64,000 bases of DNA from Betaproteobacteria bacterium HGW-Betaproteobacteria-9. GTDB lineage: Bacteria; Pseudomonadota; Gammaproteobacteria; Burkholderiales; Burkholderiaceae_C. Where the stretch lies: assembly GCA_002842215.1 (NCBI GenBank), contig PHCC01000002.1, forward strand, positions 1 to 64,000, given 5' to 3'. Of the stretch, positions 1 to 9,046 are shown piece after piece (position 1 is the stretch's first letter; each line of letters starts with the position of its first letter). The notes below the pieces were generated by a model. The model saw nothing but the letters and a program-made list of their open reading frames with translations. It was not told the DNA's origin and did no database searches. A program made the translations under genes and the position numbers.

Positions 1-46
1 GCAACGCCGTCATGCCGGCAGCCACCGGCTTCTTCTTGCTTGGCAT
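1..46 (-). CDS. 5' end of an unidentified gene running off the window
   Basis: An ATG on the minus strand (44-46) is preceded by AGGAG at a five-base spacing, a good ribosome binding site. It opens a frame starting MPSKKKPVAAGM that runs without a stop to the window edge. Only 15 codons are visible, so no family can be named. The lysine-rich start resembles a basic N-terminal tail. Positions 47-166, between this start and the end of the next gene, show no coding potential. Confidence 0.5.
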   Translation of the reverse strand, partial: MPSKKKPVAAGMTAL

Positions 47-166
47 AGATGCTCCTGTTCATCATGCTATGCCTCAAACACAAAATTTCTGACAGGCTCA
101 CTTTCGAGCGGTACTGAATCGGGTACAGGGTCAACCGGCAGCAGCCCATTTTCCTTGTGGGCGCGT

Positions 167-1153
167 TCAGTTCACCAGCACCAGCTTGCCCTTGACCGAG
201 CGCGAACCCATGATGGCGTAGGCTCTGGGCAGTTCGCTCATGTGCAGAGTCTGGTCGATCATCGGTTTGACCTGGCCCTTGGCGTACATGCCGGCGAGGA
301 TCTGCATCATTTGCGCGTTGGCTTGCGGCTCGCGGCGAGCAAAGTCGCCCCAGAACACGCCGACGATGCTGGCGCCCTTGAGCAGGGTCAGGTTCAGCGG
401 CAGGCTGGGGATGGGACCGCTGGCAAATCCCACCACCAGGTAGCGCCCGCGCCAGGCGATGGAGCGGAACGCGGGTTCAGCGAAATCACCGCCCACCGGG
501 TCGTATATCACGTCGGGGCCCTTTCCGTCGGTGAGGCGTTTGATTTCGTCGCGCAGGCCAGCCTGAGGCGTGTGCACGCTGTAGTTGATGGTGGCGTCTG
601 CGCCCAGCTGGCGGCAGAGCTCGCATTTGTCGTCGGTGGACGCGGCGGCGATCACTCTCGCTCCGACGGCGTTGGCGATCTGGATGGCCGCCGTGCCCAC
701 GCCTCCGGCCGCGCCCAGCACCAACACGGTTTCGCCCGCCTTGAGCGCAGCGCGGTCCATCAGCGCGTGCCACGAGGTGGCGTAGATCATGATGAAGGCG
801 GCCGCGTCCACTGGTGGGAAACCCGGTGGCAGGGGCATGCACAGCGCCGCGGGCGCCAGCGTGTGGGTACCGAAGCCGCCGGTGCCGCTGAGGCAGGCCA
901 CACTCTGGCCCGCCTGCAGATGCTTCACGCCTTCGCCCACCGCGCGGACCACGCCGGCGTATTCCGAGCCAGGAACGAAGGGCAGGGCGGGTTTCATCTG
1001 GTACTTGTTCTGCACGATGAGCAGATCGGGGAAGTTCAGGCTCGCGGCCTGGATTTCGATCAACACTTCGCCCGCCTTGGGCTCGGGGGTAGGCAGTTCT
1101 TTCCACGTCAGGGCTTCGACGCCGACAGGGTTTTCGCACAACCAGGCTTGCAT
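167..1153 (-). CDS. NADPH:quinone oxidoreductase-like zinc-free alcohol dehydrogenase family protein
   Basis: The 328-residue product is a medium-chain dehydrogenase/reductase of the quinone oxidoreductase branch. Family members reduce quinones or activated double bonds with NADPH in the cytoplasm. The N-terminal GroES-like fold (PGSEYAGVV near residue 61) is followed by a Rossmann domain with the nucleotide-binding motif AAGGVG at 148-153. The cysteine cluster that binds structural zinc in true alcohol dehydrogenases is not seen. The start [10 protein letters not shown] was chosen because the family begins there; the frame stays open about 48 codons further upstream, but that stretch overlaps the divergent surE promoter region and looks non-coding. 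The exact substrate cannot be told from sequence. Confidence 0.85.
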   Translation of the reverse strand: MQAWLCENPVGVEALTWKELPTPEPKAGEVLIEIQAASLNFPDLLIVQNKYQMKPALPFVPGSEYAGVVRAVGEGVKHLQAGQSVACLSGTGGFGTHTLAPAALCMPLPPGFPPVDAAAFIMIYATSWHALMDRAALKAGETVLVLGAAGGVGTAAIQIANAVGARVIAAASTDDKCELCRQLGADATINYSVHTPQAGLRDEIKRLTDGKGPDVIYDPVGGDFAEPAFRSIAWRGRYLVVGFASGPIPSLPLNLTLLKGASIVGVFWGDFARREPQANAQMMQILAGMYAKGQVKPMIDQTLHMSELPRAYAIMGSRSVKGKLVLVN

Positions 1154-1311
1154 GTTGTCTCCTCGTAGGACAGGGGGAAGCGGCTGATGATAGGCAGCGC
1201 GCCGGGTCGGGCACAGCGGGTATGTCTGCTTTCTGTCGCTGGGGCGACCGAGGTTGGGCTGTCGATGGCGTGAACCCGGTCCAGTGGGGCAATCCACCTA
1301 GAATCAACTGC

Positions 1312-2142
1312 ATGAAAATCCTCATCTCCAACGACGACGGTTACCAGGCGCCCGGCATCGTGGCTCTCTACGAAGCCCTCAAGGATCTGGCCGAGGTGGA
1401 GGTGGTGGCGCCCGAGCACAACAACAGCGCCAAATCGAATGCGCTGTCGCTGCATTCGCCGCTGTATGTGCACAGGGCGCCCAACGGCTTTCGCTACGTC
1501 AACGGCACGCCGGCCGACTGCGTGCACATCGCGCTGACCGGCCTGCTGGGCTACCGCCCTGATCTGGTGGTCTCGGGCATCAACAACGGCGCCAACATGG
1601 GCGACGACACCATTTACTCGGGCACCGTGGGTGCCGCGATGGAGGGTTACCTGTTCGGTATTCCTGCGATCGCGTTTTCTCAGACGCAGAAGGGCTGGGC
1701 CCATCTGGATGTGGCGGCGCAGAAGGCCGCTGAGCTGGTGGCACAACTGCTGCCGTCGCTGGACGGATCCCCGCAGCGCCATGCGCCCTGGCTGCTCAAT
1801 GTGAACATCCCCAACCGACCCGCGAGCGAGATTCCGGGATTCAAGGTCGCCCGGCTGGGGCGGCGCCATGCGGCTGAGCAGGTGATCGCCCAGACCAATC
1901 CGCGCGGCGACACCATGTACTGGATCGGCGGCGCCGGGGCGGCCAAGGACGATGCCGAAGGCACCGACTTCCACGCCACGGCGCTGGGCTACGCGACCAT
2001 CACGCCGCTGCAGGTGGACCTCACGGACCACGAACGCCTGCCGTACTGGGCGCCGACCGCAGCGCAGCTTTCGGGAGCACCCGCGGCCGCCACTCCGGAG
2101 GGCACTACCGGTCGGCACGGCACCGGCAGCTCTGCGGCATGA
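1312..2142 (+). CDS. surE: 5'-nucleotidase SurE
   Basis: SurE is a metal-dependent survival protein phosphatase that removes 5' or 3' phosphates from nucleoside monophosphates. The 276-residue protein starts [10 protein letters not shown]; the paired Asp8-Asp9 and Ser39 (HNNSAKSN) are the expected metal and phosphate ligands. The glycine- and asparagine-rich segment [14 protein letters not shown] follows near residue 85. The last 20 or so residues are Ala/Thr/Gly-rich and look like a tail outside the fold. Its stop codon overlaps the pcm start (ATGA), so surE and pcm are translationally coupled, as in the classic surE-pcm-nlpD operon. Confidence 0.95.
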   Translation: MKILISNDDGYQAPGIVALYEALKDLAEVEVVAPEHNNSAKSNALSLHSPLYVHRAPNGFRYVNGTPADCVHIALTGLLGYRPDLVVSGINNGANMGDDTIYSGTVGAAMEGYLFGIPAIAFSQTQKGWAHLDVAAQKAAELVAQLLPSLDGSPQRHAPWLLNVNIPNRPASEIPGFKVARLGRRHAAEQVIAQTNPRGDTMYWIGGAGAAKDDAEGTDFHATALGYATITPLQVDLTDHERLPYWAPTAAQLSGAPAAATPEGTTGRHGTGSSAA

Positions 2143-2972
2143 AAAAGCCACCCACGCCTGGCCCTCAGGCGCCAGCCACAAAGACACCGGCCCGACCGCG
2201 GCCGGGTTTCCCTGTTCAACTGGCCGCCCCTGCGCAAGGTGCGCCGGCGCGCAAAAACACCCCCGCGGCGCCAGCACATGCCAAGCCCACGGCCGTCCCG
2301 CGATCAGCGCCGACCGTGAAGCTTGTGGATATGGACTCACGCGCACCGCGTGCGGCCATGGTTCGCAAGCTGCAGGCGCAGGGGGTGAGTCATCCCGCGG
2401 TCCTGGCAGCGATGGGTGCGGTGGAGCGACACCGTTTTGTCGATACGGCGCTCGTCAACCAGGCGTATGAAGACACGAGTCTCCCTATAGGTTTGGGGCA
2501 AACCATATCCAAACCCAATGTGGTGGCCCGGATGATTGAACTGCTGTGCGAGGGACGCACTGAAAAGCTTGGCCGGGTACTTGAAATTGGGACCGGATGT
2601 GGTTACCAGGCCGCGGTCTTGAGCCATGTGTCGCGGGAGGTCTACAGCATGGAGCGCCTGCGCGGCCTGCACGAAAAAGCACGCGAAAATGTGCGGGGTT
2701 TGCGGCTGGCCAATCTGCATCTGCTGTTTGGCGACGGAATACTGGGTTTTGCGCAAGGCGCTCCTTACGCGGCCATCATCGCAGCGGCCGGAGGAGAGGC
2801 GATTCCGCAGGCCTGGATCGACCAATTGGCGGTGGGTGGACGTCTGGTGGCCCCGGCCGTGACCGGCGTGGGCCAGCAGCATCTGGTGGTCATCGACAAA
2901 ACCGCCACGGGTGTGAAGAAAACGGTGCTGGAGCCGGTGCTGTTCGTGCCTCTAAAATCAGGGGTCGCATGA
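2139..2972 (+). CDS. pcm: protein-L-isoaspartate O-methyltransferase with an N-terminal extension
   Basis: This enzyme methylates isoaspartyl residues from S-adenosylmethionine to start repair of aged proteins. Of 277 residues, the first 60 or so form a Pro/Ala/Lys-rich, probably disordered extension absent from the usual 205-215 residue enzyme. The SAM-binding motif [10 protein letters not shown] lies at 148-157, and the family signature [13 protein letters not shown] near 114-126. The ATG overlaps the surE stop. A later Met at residue 65 ([10 protein letters not shown]) could give a normal-length protein; the tight ATGA coupling favours the long form. Confidence 0.93.
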   Translation: MKKPPTPGPQAPATKTPARPRPGFPVQLAAPAQGAPARKNTPAAPAHAKPTAVPRSAPTVKLVDMDSRAPRAAMVRKLQAQGVSHPAVLAAMGAVERHRFVDTALVNQAYEDTSLPIGLGQTISKPNVVARMIELLCEGRTEKLGRVLEIGTGCGYQAAVLSHVSREVYSMERLRGLHEKARENVRGLRLANLHLLFGDGILGFAQGAPYAAIIAAAGGEAIPQAWIDQLAVGGRLVAPAVTGVGQQHLVVIDKTATGVKKTVLEPVLFVPLKSGVA

Positions 2973-3054
2973 GGTCCACCTTCTGGTGGGGGCTCGGGAT
3001 TTTTTCAGGCAGTCCTCGGAACATCGCCAGGGCTGGAACCAGGTGGGAGTCAAG

Positions 3055-3966
3055 ATGAACAGAGTGGAATTCGACCCGTTGGCACCGAAAGGCCTGCCCG
3101 CGCGTCGAGCGGCTTGGCGCAATGTGCTGCTGGTGGCTGCGGTCACCAGCTTGCTGGTGGCCGCGGGTTGTTCGACCCGGCGTGTCTCGCAGCCCGCGCC
3201 GGTGGAAGACCGTTCGGGGGCCAAGGCCACGGAGGTCAAACCCTTGCCGGGTGCCGAGAATGCGGGCAAGCCCGGTTATTTCACCGTGCGCCCGGGCGAC
3301 ACCCTGTACCGCATTGCGCTGGAGAGCGGACAGGCCTGGCGCGATGTGCAGACCTGGAACAACCTGGCCAATCCGAACCTGATCGAAGTCGGCCAGGTCC
3401 TGCGCGTGGCGCCGCCCGCGACGACCGGCACAGCGGTTGCACCAGGTACGGCCCCCACCACGGTGACCGCGGCGCCCATTGCGACACCCGGCGTGGTGGC
3501 GCGGCCCCTGACCGCCGGCAACAGCCCGGCACCGGCCACCACGCTCCCACCCGTACCGGCAGCACCCGCGCCTTCGGAACCACCGGTGGCATCGGCCGAG
3601 GAGCTGCAGTTTGTCTGGCCCGCGCAGGGTCCGGTGATTGCGCCGTTTGACGAAGCCAAGAACAAAGGCGTGGCGATTTCCGGGCGCGTGGGTGATCCGA
3701 TCGTGGCGGCGGCCGATGGCCGGGTGGTTTACGCCGGCGCCGGCCTGCGCGGCTACGGCAACCTGATCATCCTCAAACACAACAACACCTACCTCACGGC
3801 GTACGCCCACAACCAGGCCTTGCTGGTGCGCGAAGACCAGGCGGTTCGCCAGGGGCAGAAGATTGCCGAGATGGGCAGCAGCGATGCCGATCGCGTGAAG
3901 CTGCACTTCGAGGTGCGTCGCCTGGGTAAACCGGTCGATCCGCTGGGTCATCTGCCAAAGAGGTAA
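3055..3966 (+). CDS. nlpD: NlpD-like LysM and degenerate M23 lipoprotein, amidase activator
   Basis: The 303-residue lipoprotein has a membrane segment at 24-38 ending in the lipobox LVAAG-Cys39. A LysM peptidoglycan-binding domain follows at about 75-118 (GDTLYRIA), then a Pro/Thr/Ala linker and a LytM/M23 domain from about 205. The M23 zinc ligands are lost: the HxxxD position reads NKGVAI, and only the last motif HFEVR is kept. This is the pattern of NlpD-type proteins, which activate the amidase AmiC at the septum and do not cut peptidoglycan themselves. The start was set by GGGAG ten bases upstream. In many proteobacteria rpoS follows; here it does not. Confidence 0.92.
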   Translation: MNRVEFDPLAPKGLPARRAAWRNVLLVAAVTSLLVAAGCSTRRVSQPAPVEDRSGAKATEVKPLPGAENAGKPGYFTVRPGDTLYRIALESGQAWRDVQTWNNLANPNLIEVGQVLRVAPPATTGTAVAPGTAPTTVTAAPIATPGVVARPLTAGNSPAPATTLPPVPAAPAPSEPPVASAEELQFVWPAQGPVIAPFDEAKNKGVAISGRVGDPIVAAADGRVVYAGAGLRGYGNLIILKHNNTYLTAYAHNQALLVREDQAVRQGQKIAEMGSSDADRVKLHFEVRRLGKPVDPLGHLPKR

Positions 3967-4047
3967 CCCCCTGCGCCGCTTCGCGGCTTCCCCCCAGGGG
4001 GGACCACACCTTTGGACCGGCGAAGCCGGTTCCTCGGTGTGTGCTGG
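3964..4047 (+). repeat. three-hairpin intergenic repeat, copy 1
   Basis: It starts at the nlpD stop codon. Hairpin one is GCGCCGC/GCGGC, and hairpin two is a C-run facing a G-run. The third is a long stem with outer arms CACACC (4005-4010) and GGTGTG (4036-4041) around inner arms CCGGC (4017-4021) and GCCGG (4025-4029). The same layout with different outer arms recurs at 15941-16032, 32184-32275 and, inverted, 32318-32403. It may act as a transcription end structure for surE-pcm-nlpD. Confidence 0.75.
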
Positions 4048-4106
4048 GTGCAGACCCGCGCGCCGATCAGGTTTCTCTCAACGTTTGAGTTTCTGCGCCC
4101 AATCTT

Positions 4107-4892
4107 ATGTCCTGGCCTGTTCTGGTTTTTGACATCGAGTCGATCCCCGACATCGAGGGCCTTAGGGCCTTGCGTGGTGAATCCACCGAGACCAGCGACG
4201 AGCAGGTGTATGCAGCCTGGCTGGCGGAACGCAAGGAAAAAGGGCAAAGCGATTTCATGCCTTTGCACCTGCAGCGCATCCTGGTCATCAGCGTGGTGTT
4301 TCGCAACACCGAGGGTCTGCGCATCCATTCGTTCGTTGACCGCGATGGCGCGAGTGAAGGTAAGGTCGTCCAGACTTTCTTCCACAGCATAGAGAAACAC
4401 CAGCCGCAGCTGGTGAGCTGGAACGGCAGCGGATTTGATCTGCCGGTGCTGCACTACCGCGGTTTGCGCCACGGCGTGGAGGCCAGCAAGTACTGGGACA
4501 TGGGCGAAGACGACCGCGAGTACAAGTGGAACAACTACATCAGTCGTTACCACATGCGCCACCTGGACCTGATGGACCTGCTGGCGATGTACAGCCCGAA
4601 GAACAACGCGCCGCTGGACGCCATGGCCAAGCTCTGCGGCTTTCCGGGCAAGCTGGGCATGGACGGCTCGCAGGTGTACGCGCAGTACCTGGCCGGTCAG
4701 ACTGATGACATCCGCCGCTACTGCGAAACCGACGTGATGAACACCTACCTGGTGTATTGCCGTTTCCAGAAGATGCGCGGCGGCCTGACCGAGGCCGAGT
4801 ACGAGCAGGAAATCACCTTCGTCAAGGAAACGCTGGGCAACCTGGCGCCCACCGAGAGCCATTGGGACGAGTACCTCAAAGCCTGGGCTTGA
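4107..4892 (+). CDS. predicted 3'-5' exonuclease of the PolB exonuclease-like family
   Basis: The 261-residue protein begins with VLFDIES-type exonuclease motif I, with Asp9 and Glu11 as metal ligands. Motif II surrounds VSWNGSGFDLPVL near residue 110, and the acidic YCETDVMNTYLVY segment near 210 supplies motif III. This matches the stand-alone exonuclease family related to the proofreading domain of DNA polymerase B (Pfam DNA_pol_B_exo2). The cellular substrate of the family is not well defined. It sits between nlpD and rlmD, with 37 bases to the latter, and may share a transcript with it. Confidence 0.85.
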   Translation: MSWPVLVFDIESIPDIEGLRALRGESTETSDEQVYAAWLAERKEKGQSDFMPLHLQRILVISVVFRNTEGLRIHSFVDRDGASEGKVVQTFFHSIEKHQPQLVSWNGSGFDLPVLHYRGLRHGVEASKYWDMGEDDREYKWNNYISRYHMRHLDLMDLLAMYSPKNNAPLDAMAKLCGFPGKLGMDGSQVYAQYLAGQTDDIRRYCETDVMNTYLVYCRFQKMRGGLTEAEYEQEITFVKETLGNLAPTESHWDEYLKAWA

Positions 4893-4929
4893 AGTGATAT
4901 CCCGTCTCGCGTCCTGAGACAATCAAAGG

Positions 4930-6396
4930 ATGACCGCACCTCTCGCCCACGAAAACAGCCTTCTCACCACCGCGCGCGACGACGCGCCCGCCGCTTCCGA
5001 AGCCACTTTGCCGGAAGGCTGGCTGGCGGTGGAATCCCTCGACATCGATGCCCAGGGCATCGCCCGCCGCCCGGACGGCAAAGTCGTCTTCATCGAAGGC
5101 GCCTTGCCTTTTGAAGTGGTCAGCACCAGCGTGCACCGCAAGAAGAACAATTGGGAAGCGGGCGTCGTTACCGCCATCCACCGCGAGTCCTCGCAACGCG
5201 TGCGCCCGGGTTGCCCGCATTTCGGTCTGCACGCCGGCGCCTGCGGTGGCTGCAAGATGCAGCACCTGCACGAGAACGCCCAGGTGGCCATCAAGCAACG
5301 TGTGCTGGAGGACAACCTCTGGCACCTGGGCAAGGTCAAGGCGCAGACCATGCTGCGGCCCATCGAAGGGCCGGCCTGGGGCTACCGCTACCGCGCGCGC
5401 CTGTCGGTGCGTTTCGTGCACAAGAAGGGCGAGGTGCTGATCGGTTTTCACGAGCGCAAGAGCCGCTACGTGGCCGACATGCAGGTCTGCCACGTGCTGC
5501 CGCCGCACGTGAGCGCGATGATGATGCCGCTGCGCGGGCTGATCTTCGGCATGGACGCCCGCGAAACCTGCCCGCAGATCGAACTGGCCTGTGGCGACCA
5601 CGTGACCGCCCTGGTGCTGCGCCATCTGGAGCCGCTGTCGGACGATGACGTCACCCGTCTGCGGGCCTTTGCTGCCCAGCACGGCGTGCAATGGTGGTTG
5701 CAGTCGAAAGGGCCGGACACGGTGAAGCTGCTCGACGAGGGCGGCCCCCTGTTGTCGTATGCGTTGCCCGATTTCGGCATCACCATGCCGTTCAAACCCA
5801 CCGATTTCACCCAGGTCAACCCGCACATCAACCGCGTGCTGGTCTCGCGCGCCTTGCGCCTGCTCGATGCACAGAAACACGAGCGCGTGATCGACTGGTT
5901 CTGTGGGCTCGGCAATTTCACCTTGCCGATCGCCACGCAAGCGGGCGAAGTGCTGGGCATTGAAGGCAGCGAAACGCTGGTGGCGCGCTCGCGCGAGAAC
6001 CTTGCCGGCAATCAGACCGGTCGAGCGGTGCCGCTGGCGCCCACGGCGTTTGTGGCGCGCAACCTGTTCGAGATGACGCCTTCGCAACTGGTGGGCGATG
6101 GGCAGGCGGACAAGTGGCTGGTGGACCCGCCACGCGAGGGCGCGTTTGCGCTGGCCAAGACGCTGGCCGACCTGCACCAGCAACCCGAGCTGCGCGGGGG
6201 CTGGACACCGCCGAAACGCATTGTCTACGTGAGCTGCAACCCGGCCACGCTGGCGCGGGATGCGGGTCTGCTGGTGCACCAGGCGGGCTACCGCTGTGTC
6301 GCGGCGGGGGTGGTGAACATGTTCCCGCACACGGCGCACGTGGAGAGCATGGCGGTGTTCGAGCTGGACACCGAGTGCGCGGCCGGCGCAGTCTGA
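4930..6396 (+). CDS. rlmD: 23S rRNA (uracil-1939-C5)-methyltransferase RlmD
   Basis: RlmD (RumA) places the m5U1939 mark on 23S rRNA. The 488-residue product has an N-terminal TRAM-like region. Iron-sulfur cysteines follow at 95, 105 and 108 (CPHFG...GACGGC), with a fourth probable ligand in MQVCHVL. The SAM-dependent methyltransferase domain carries [11 protein letters not shown], and the catalytic cysteine lies in [12 protein letters not shown] near the C-terminus. It is about 50 residues longer than the E. coli enzyme, mostly at the N-terminus. It converges with the lipoprotein gene that ends nine bases downstream. Confidence 0.95.
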   Translation: MTAPLAHENSLLTTARDDAPAASEATLPEGWLAVESLDIDAQGIARRPDGKVVFIEGALPFEVVSTSVHRKKNNWEAGVVTAIHRESSQRVRPGCPHFGLHAGACGGCKMQHLHENAQVAIKQRVLEDNLWHLGKVKAQTMLRPIEGPAWGYRYRARLSVRFVHKKGEVLIGFHERKSRYVADMQVCHVLPPHVSAMMMPLRGLIFGMDARETCPQIELACGDHVTALVLRHLEPLSDDDVTRLRAFAAQHGVQWWLQSKGPDTVKLLDEGGPLLSYALPDFGITMPFKPTDFTQVNPHINRVLVSRALRLLDAQKHERVIDWFCGLGNFTLPIATQAGEVLGIEGSETLVARSRENLAGNQTGRAVPLAPTAFVARNLFEMTPSQLVGDGQADKWLVDPPREGAFALAKTLADLHQQPELRGGWTPPKRIVYVSCNPATLARDAGLLVHQAGYRCVAAGVVNMFPHTAHVESMAVFELDTECAAGAV

Positions 6397-6405
6397 CCGC
6401 TTTTG

Positions 6406-6768
6406 TCAGGACTTGTGCGACCGGACGGCGTTGGCGTTCGGATCGCTGGGCACTTCGGCTTCGTCGGCCTTGCCCGGGCTGGGTTCGGCGGCCTCGGGTT
6501 CTGATGGCATGCCGACGATCTGATTTTCGCGCATGTACTGGTCCATGTCTTTCCAGCCGGCGAAAACGGCCGCCTTGCCAGCTTTGGGGTTGCCGTTGAA
6601 ACAATCCTCGATGCTGCGAATGGCGTGTCGGCAGGCGCTGCCGATGGCCATGCCTTCGGCTTCCTTTTTGGCGGCGACCTGAGGGGCGGTCTCGATGCCC
6701 AGGGCGTCACAGCCGGCCAGCAGGCTGGCTGTAGCGATCAGGCAGAAGGTGAGGGCAGTGTGTCGCAT
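6406..6768 (-). CDS. small lipoprotein of unknown function
   Basis: The 120-residue product has a type II signal peptide ending ASLLAG-Cys20, so it should be anchored in a membrane facing the periplasm. The mature part has a short helical core with two cysteines (SACRHAI and EDCFNG), then an acidic Pro/Glu/Ala-rich tail. I do not recognise a named domain. The start MRHTALTF was chosen because it places the signal sequence at the N-terminus. Genes of this kind are common in Burkholderiales without an assigned role. Confidence 0.75.
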   Translation of the reverse strand: MRHTALTFCLIATASLLAGCDALGIETAPQVAAKKEAEGMAIGSACRHAIRSIEDCFNGNPKAGKAAVFAGWKDMDQYMRENQIVGMPSEPEAAEPSPGKADEAEVPSDPNANAVRSHKS

Positions 6769-6871
6769 GGTGCTGGGGCGTGCAGGTTTGTCCTTTCTTT
6801 CGGCGTCTGGCGCGCCAACTTGAATGGTTTGCACACCCCACCGTCGGGTTGATGCTTGCGAACCGGCAAAG

Positions 6872-6895
6872 AAAAAGGACCCGAAGGTCCTTTTT
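6872..6895 (-). terminator. intrinsic terminator downstream of the YccA gene
   Basis: A-run, GGACC, short loop, GGTCC, T-run. It reads as a terminator in both directions; the gene it serves is the YccA-family gene ending at 6919 on the minus strand. Confidence 0.85.
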
Positions 6896-6918
6896 CGCTG
6901 AAGGGGCGGTGAGGGCGA

Positions 6919-7617
6919 TCAGTCGCGTTCGCCACCAAAGATGCCCAGCAGGGCCAGCAGGCTCTGGAAGATGTTGAACAGGCTCAGGTACAGGCCCAGG
7001 GTGGCGCTGATGTAGTTGGTCTCGCCGCCGTCCACGATGCGCTTGAGGTCGTACAGCAGGTAGAGGCTGAACACGATGATGGCCAGGGTGGCGATGGCGG
7101 CCATGCCGGCGGTGCTGCCGACAAACACGTTGATGATCGCGCCGATCATGATCGCCAGGGCGCCGACGAACAGCCACTTGCCCATGCCCGAGAGGTCGCG
7201 CTTGATCACGGTCGAGATGTTGGCCATGATGAAGAACACCCCAGCGGTGCCACCGAACGCGGTCATGATCAGACTGGAGCCGTTGCTGAAACCCAGCACG
7301 CCCGCCAGCAGGCGCGAGAGCATCAGGCCCATGAAGAAAGTGAAGGCCAGCAGCACCGGCACGCCGGCTGCGGAATTCTTGGTCTTCTCGATGGCGAACA
7401 TGAAGCCAAAGGCGCCACCCAGGAAAACGATCAGGCCCAGGCCACCCGTCAGGCTGGCGGTGATGCCGGTGGCGACGCCGATCCAGGCGCCGAGCACCGT
7501 GGGCAGCATGGACAGCGCGAGCAGCCAGTAGGTGTTGCGCATCACCTTGTTGCGCTGCGCGGAAGTGGATACGGCGGTGCCGAAGCGGCCGCTGGTGGGT
7601 TGTACTTGGTCGGTCAT
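6919..7617 (-). CDS. Bax inhibitor-1/YccA family membrane protein
   Basis: The 232-residue protein has seven predicted transmembrane segments after a short polar N-terminus (MTDQVQPTSGRF). The conserved C-terminal pattern has DLKRIVDGG followed by a final membrane helix and an acidic end, as in the TMBIM/YccA family. E. coli YccA modulates the FtsH protease; related proteins are pH-sensitive calcium leak channels. The start was set by AAGGAG nine bases before ATG. The frame stays open further upstream but lacks a comparable ribosome binding site. Confidence 0.9.
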   Translation of the reverse strand: MTDQVQPTSGRFGTAVSTSAQRNKVMRNTYWLLALSMLPTVLGAWIGVATGITASLTGGLGLIVFLGGAFGFMFAIEKTKNSAAGVPVLLAFTFFMGLMLSRLLAGVLGFSNGSSLIMTAFGGTAGVFFIMANISTVIKRDLSGMGKWLFVGALAIMIGAIINVFVGSTAGMAAIATLAIIVFSLYLLYDLKRIVDGGETNYISATLGLYLSLFNIFQSLLALLGIFGGERD

Positions 7618-7866
7618 GGTGGTGAGCTCCTTCATCATCTGACGCAGTGGTCTGACAGCATCCGGTCCAGGGGGCCGATCGCTGGTGAAGCCGCATTGTA
7701 GGGCGCGGCCTTGTCCGCTGTGCGACCCGGCAAAAACCGCATTCTGGTCAGGGCAGTTGTGACCTGCGCAGGGCCCGTAGTGCGGTATCGTCCCGGGTCC
7801 AGAGCCAGGGTGTTGATGCCCCGGCTTGCGAACCCCCGTCAGATACCCCATAGAAGGAATAAGTTC

Positions 7867-8274
7867 ATGAAAAACAAAGCAGTGCTAGAACTCGCCGACG
7901 TCAAACTCATCGCCGCAGCGGCCGAGGCCGAAGCCGTGCAAAACAGCTGGGCGGTCACGTTTGCCATCGTGGACGATGGTGGTCACCTGCTCTGGCTGCA
8001 GCGTCTGGATGGTGCACCGGCCATTTCTTCGCACATTGCCCCTGCCAAGGCCCACACCGCGGCGCTGGGGCGCCGCGAGAGCAAGGTCTACGAGGACGTG
8101 ATCAACCAGGGACGGGTGTCGTTCCTGAGCGCCCCCGCCGTGGCCGGCATGCTCGAAGGTGGCGTGCCGATCATGAAAGACGGCCAGTGCATTGGCGCGG
8201 TCGGCGTGAGCGGTGTGAAGTCGAGCGAAGACGCGCAGATCGCGCGCGCGGGCATCGCTGCCATCGGGTTGTGA
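7867..8274 (+). CDS. GlcG/HbpS family protein
   Basis: The 135-residue protein matches the GlcG/HbpS fold (formerly DUF336): SWAVTFAIVDDGGHLLW, the PAKAHTAA helix and the glycine-rich GGVPIMKDGQCIGAVGVSG. Members bind haem or small ligands, or sit in glycolate and propanediol operons; many have no known role. AAGGA lies about eight bases before the ATG. No glycolate genes are nearby. The neighbouring hemP-tonB operon makes a haem link tempting, but it is transcribed toward this gene and the sequence does not establish it. Confidence 0.8.
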   Translation: MKNKAVLELADVKLIAAAAEAEAVQNSWAVTFAIVDDGGHLLWLQRLDGAPAISSHIAPAKAHTAALGRRESKVYEDVINQGRVSFLSAPAVAGMLEGGVPIMKDGQCIGAVGVSGVKSSEDAQIARAGIAAIGL

Positions 8275-8382
8275 GGAAAAAATGACTGGCTACCGGGACA
8301 CAAATCCCTTGGCTGGCCAAAAAACGACGCTCGGGGAGATGGTATTTCCCCGGGTCGCCCCACGATGAAGTTGGGTTGATCC

Positions 8383-8586
8383 TTATTTGGTCAGGATGAG
8401 TTTGCCCTGGCGCGTGGTCTGCAAGCGGTAAAGCGCGCCGTTGTGGGTAATGGCCACCGACTTCTGGCCGCGCAGCACATCGTGGCTGGTGAGCAGAACG
8501 GGCGGCGCCGTTTCAGGCAGCGTCTCCACGACCTGAGGCCGGTCCGTCATGGGCACGGTGTCGTTCGGCGGTGGTTTGCTCAACAT
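8383..8586 (-). CDS. hemP: hemin uptake protein HemP
   Basis: The 67-residue protein has the HemP core near its C-terminus: LRGQKSVAITHNGALYRL followed by TRQGKLILTK. HemP/HmuP is a small protein needed for haem-iron acquisition or for expression of the haem receptor in several proteobacteria. A perfect AGGAGG lies just before the start MLSKPPPND. It is the last gene of the tonB-exbB-exbD-hemP series, separated from exbD by 28 bases, so iron control of the upstream promoter should extend to it. Confidence 0.9.
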   Translation of the reverse strand: MLSKPPPNDTVPMTDRPQVVETLPETAPPVLLTSHDVLRGQKSVAITHNGALYRLQTTRQGKLILTK

Positions 8587-8614
8587 GCGTCCTCCTGGGC
8601 CGGTTGACCGGGTC

Positions 8615-9028
8615 TCACGGCGCCACCGGCTCGGTGATGAAGCCGATCTTGCGCACACCCGCGCGCTGCGCAGCCGCCATGGCCAGGGCCACGCGCTCGT
8701 AGCGCACCGCCTTGTCGCCGCGGATGTGCAGTTCGGGCTGTGGCTCCTGGGCCGCGGCGCCGGCGAGGCGCTGCTCGAAGTCGGCGTCTTGCACCGGGGT
8801 CTCGTTCCAGAAATAGGCGCCGTCGGCGTCTACCGAGAGGCGGATGTTTTCCGGCTTGTCGAGCACCTTTTCATTGCTGGCGCGTGGCAGGTCGATGTTG
8901 ACCGCGTGTTTGATCACCGGCACGGTGATGATGAAGATGATGAGCAGCACCAGCATGACGTCGATGAACGGGATCATGTTGATCTCGCTCATCATCTCGT
9001 CGCTGTCGTCCTGGGTTCCGATGGCCAT
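8615..9028 (-). CDS. exbD: biopolymer transport protein ExbD
   Basis: This 137-residue protein has a short cytoplasmic N-terminus (DEMMSEINMIPFIDVM) and one membrane helix at about 20-40. The helix carries the functional Asp of the FIDVMLVLLIIF motif, which takes part in proton movement. A periplasmic domain with DGAYFWNETPV and the C-terminal RAGVRKIGFIT follows. With ExbB it powers TonB-dependent import across the outer membrane. It lies 18 bases after exbB. Confidence 0.95.
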   Translation of the reverse strand: MAIGTQDDSDEMMSEINMIPFIDVMLVLLIIFIITVPVIKHAVNIDLPRASNEKVLDKPENIRLSVDADGAYFWNETPVQDADFEQRLAGAAAQEPQPELHIRGDKAVRYERVALAMAAAQRAGVRKIGFITEPVAP

Positions 9029-9046
9029 GGTGATGTCCTAGAGCGC

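Noticed and set aside
8331..8356. Terminator of hemP
   Set aside because: A CGGGGA/TCCCCG hairpin exists, but the T-run on the minus strand is about eight bases away from the stem.
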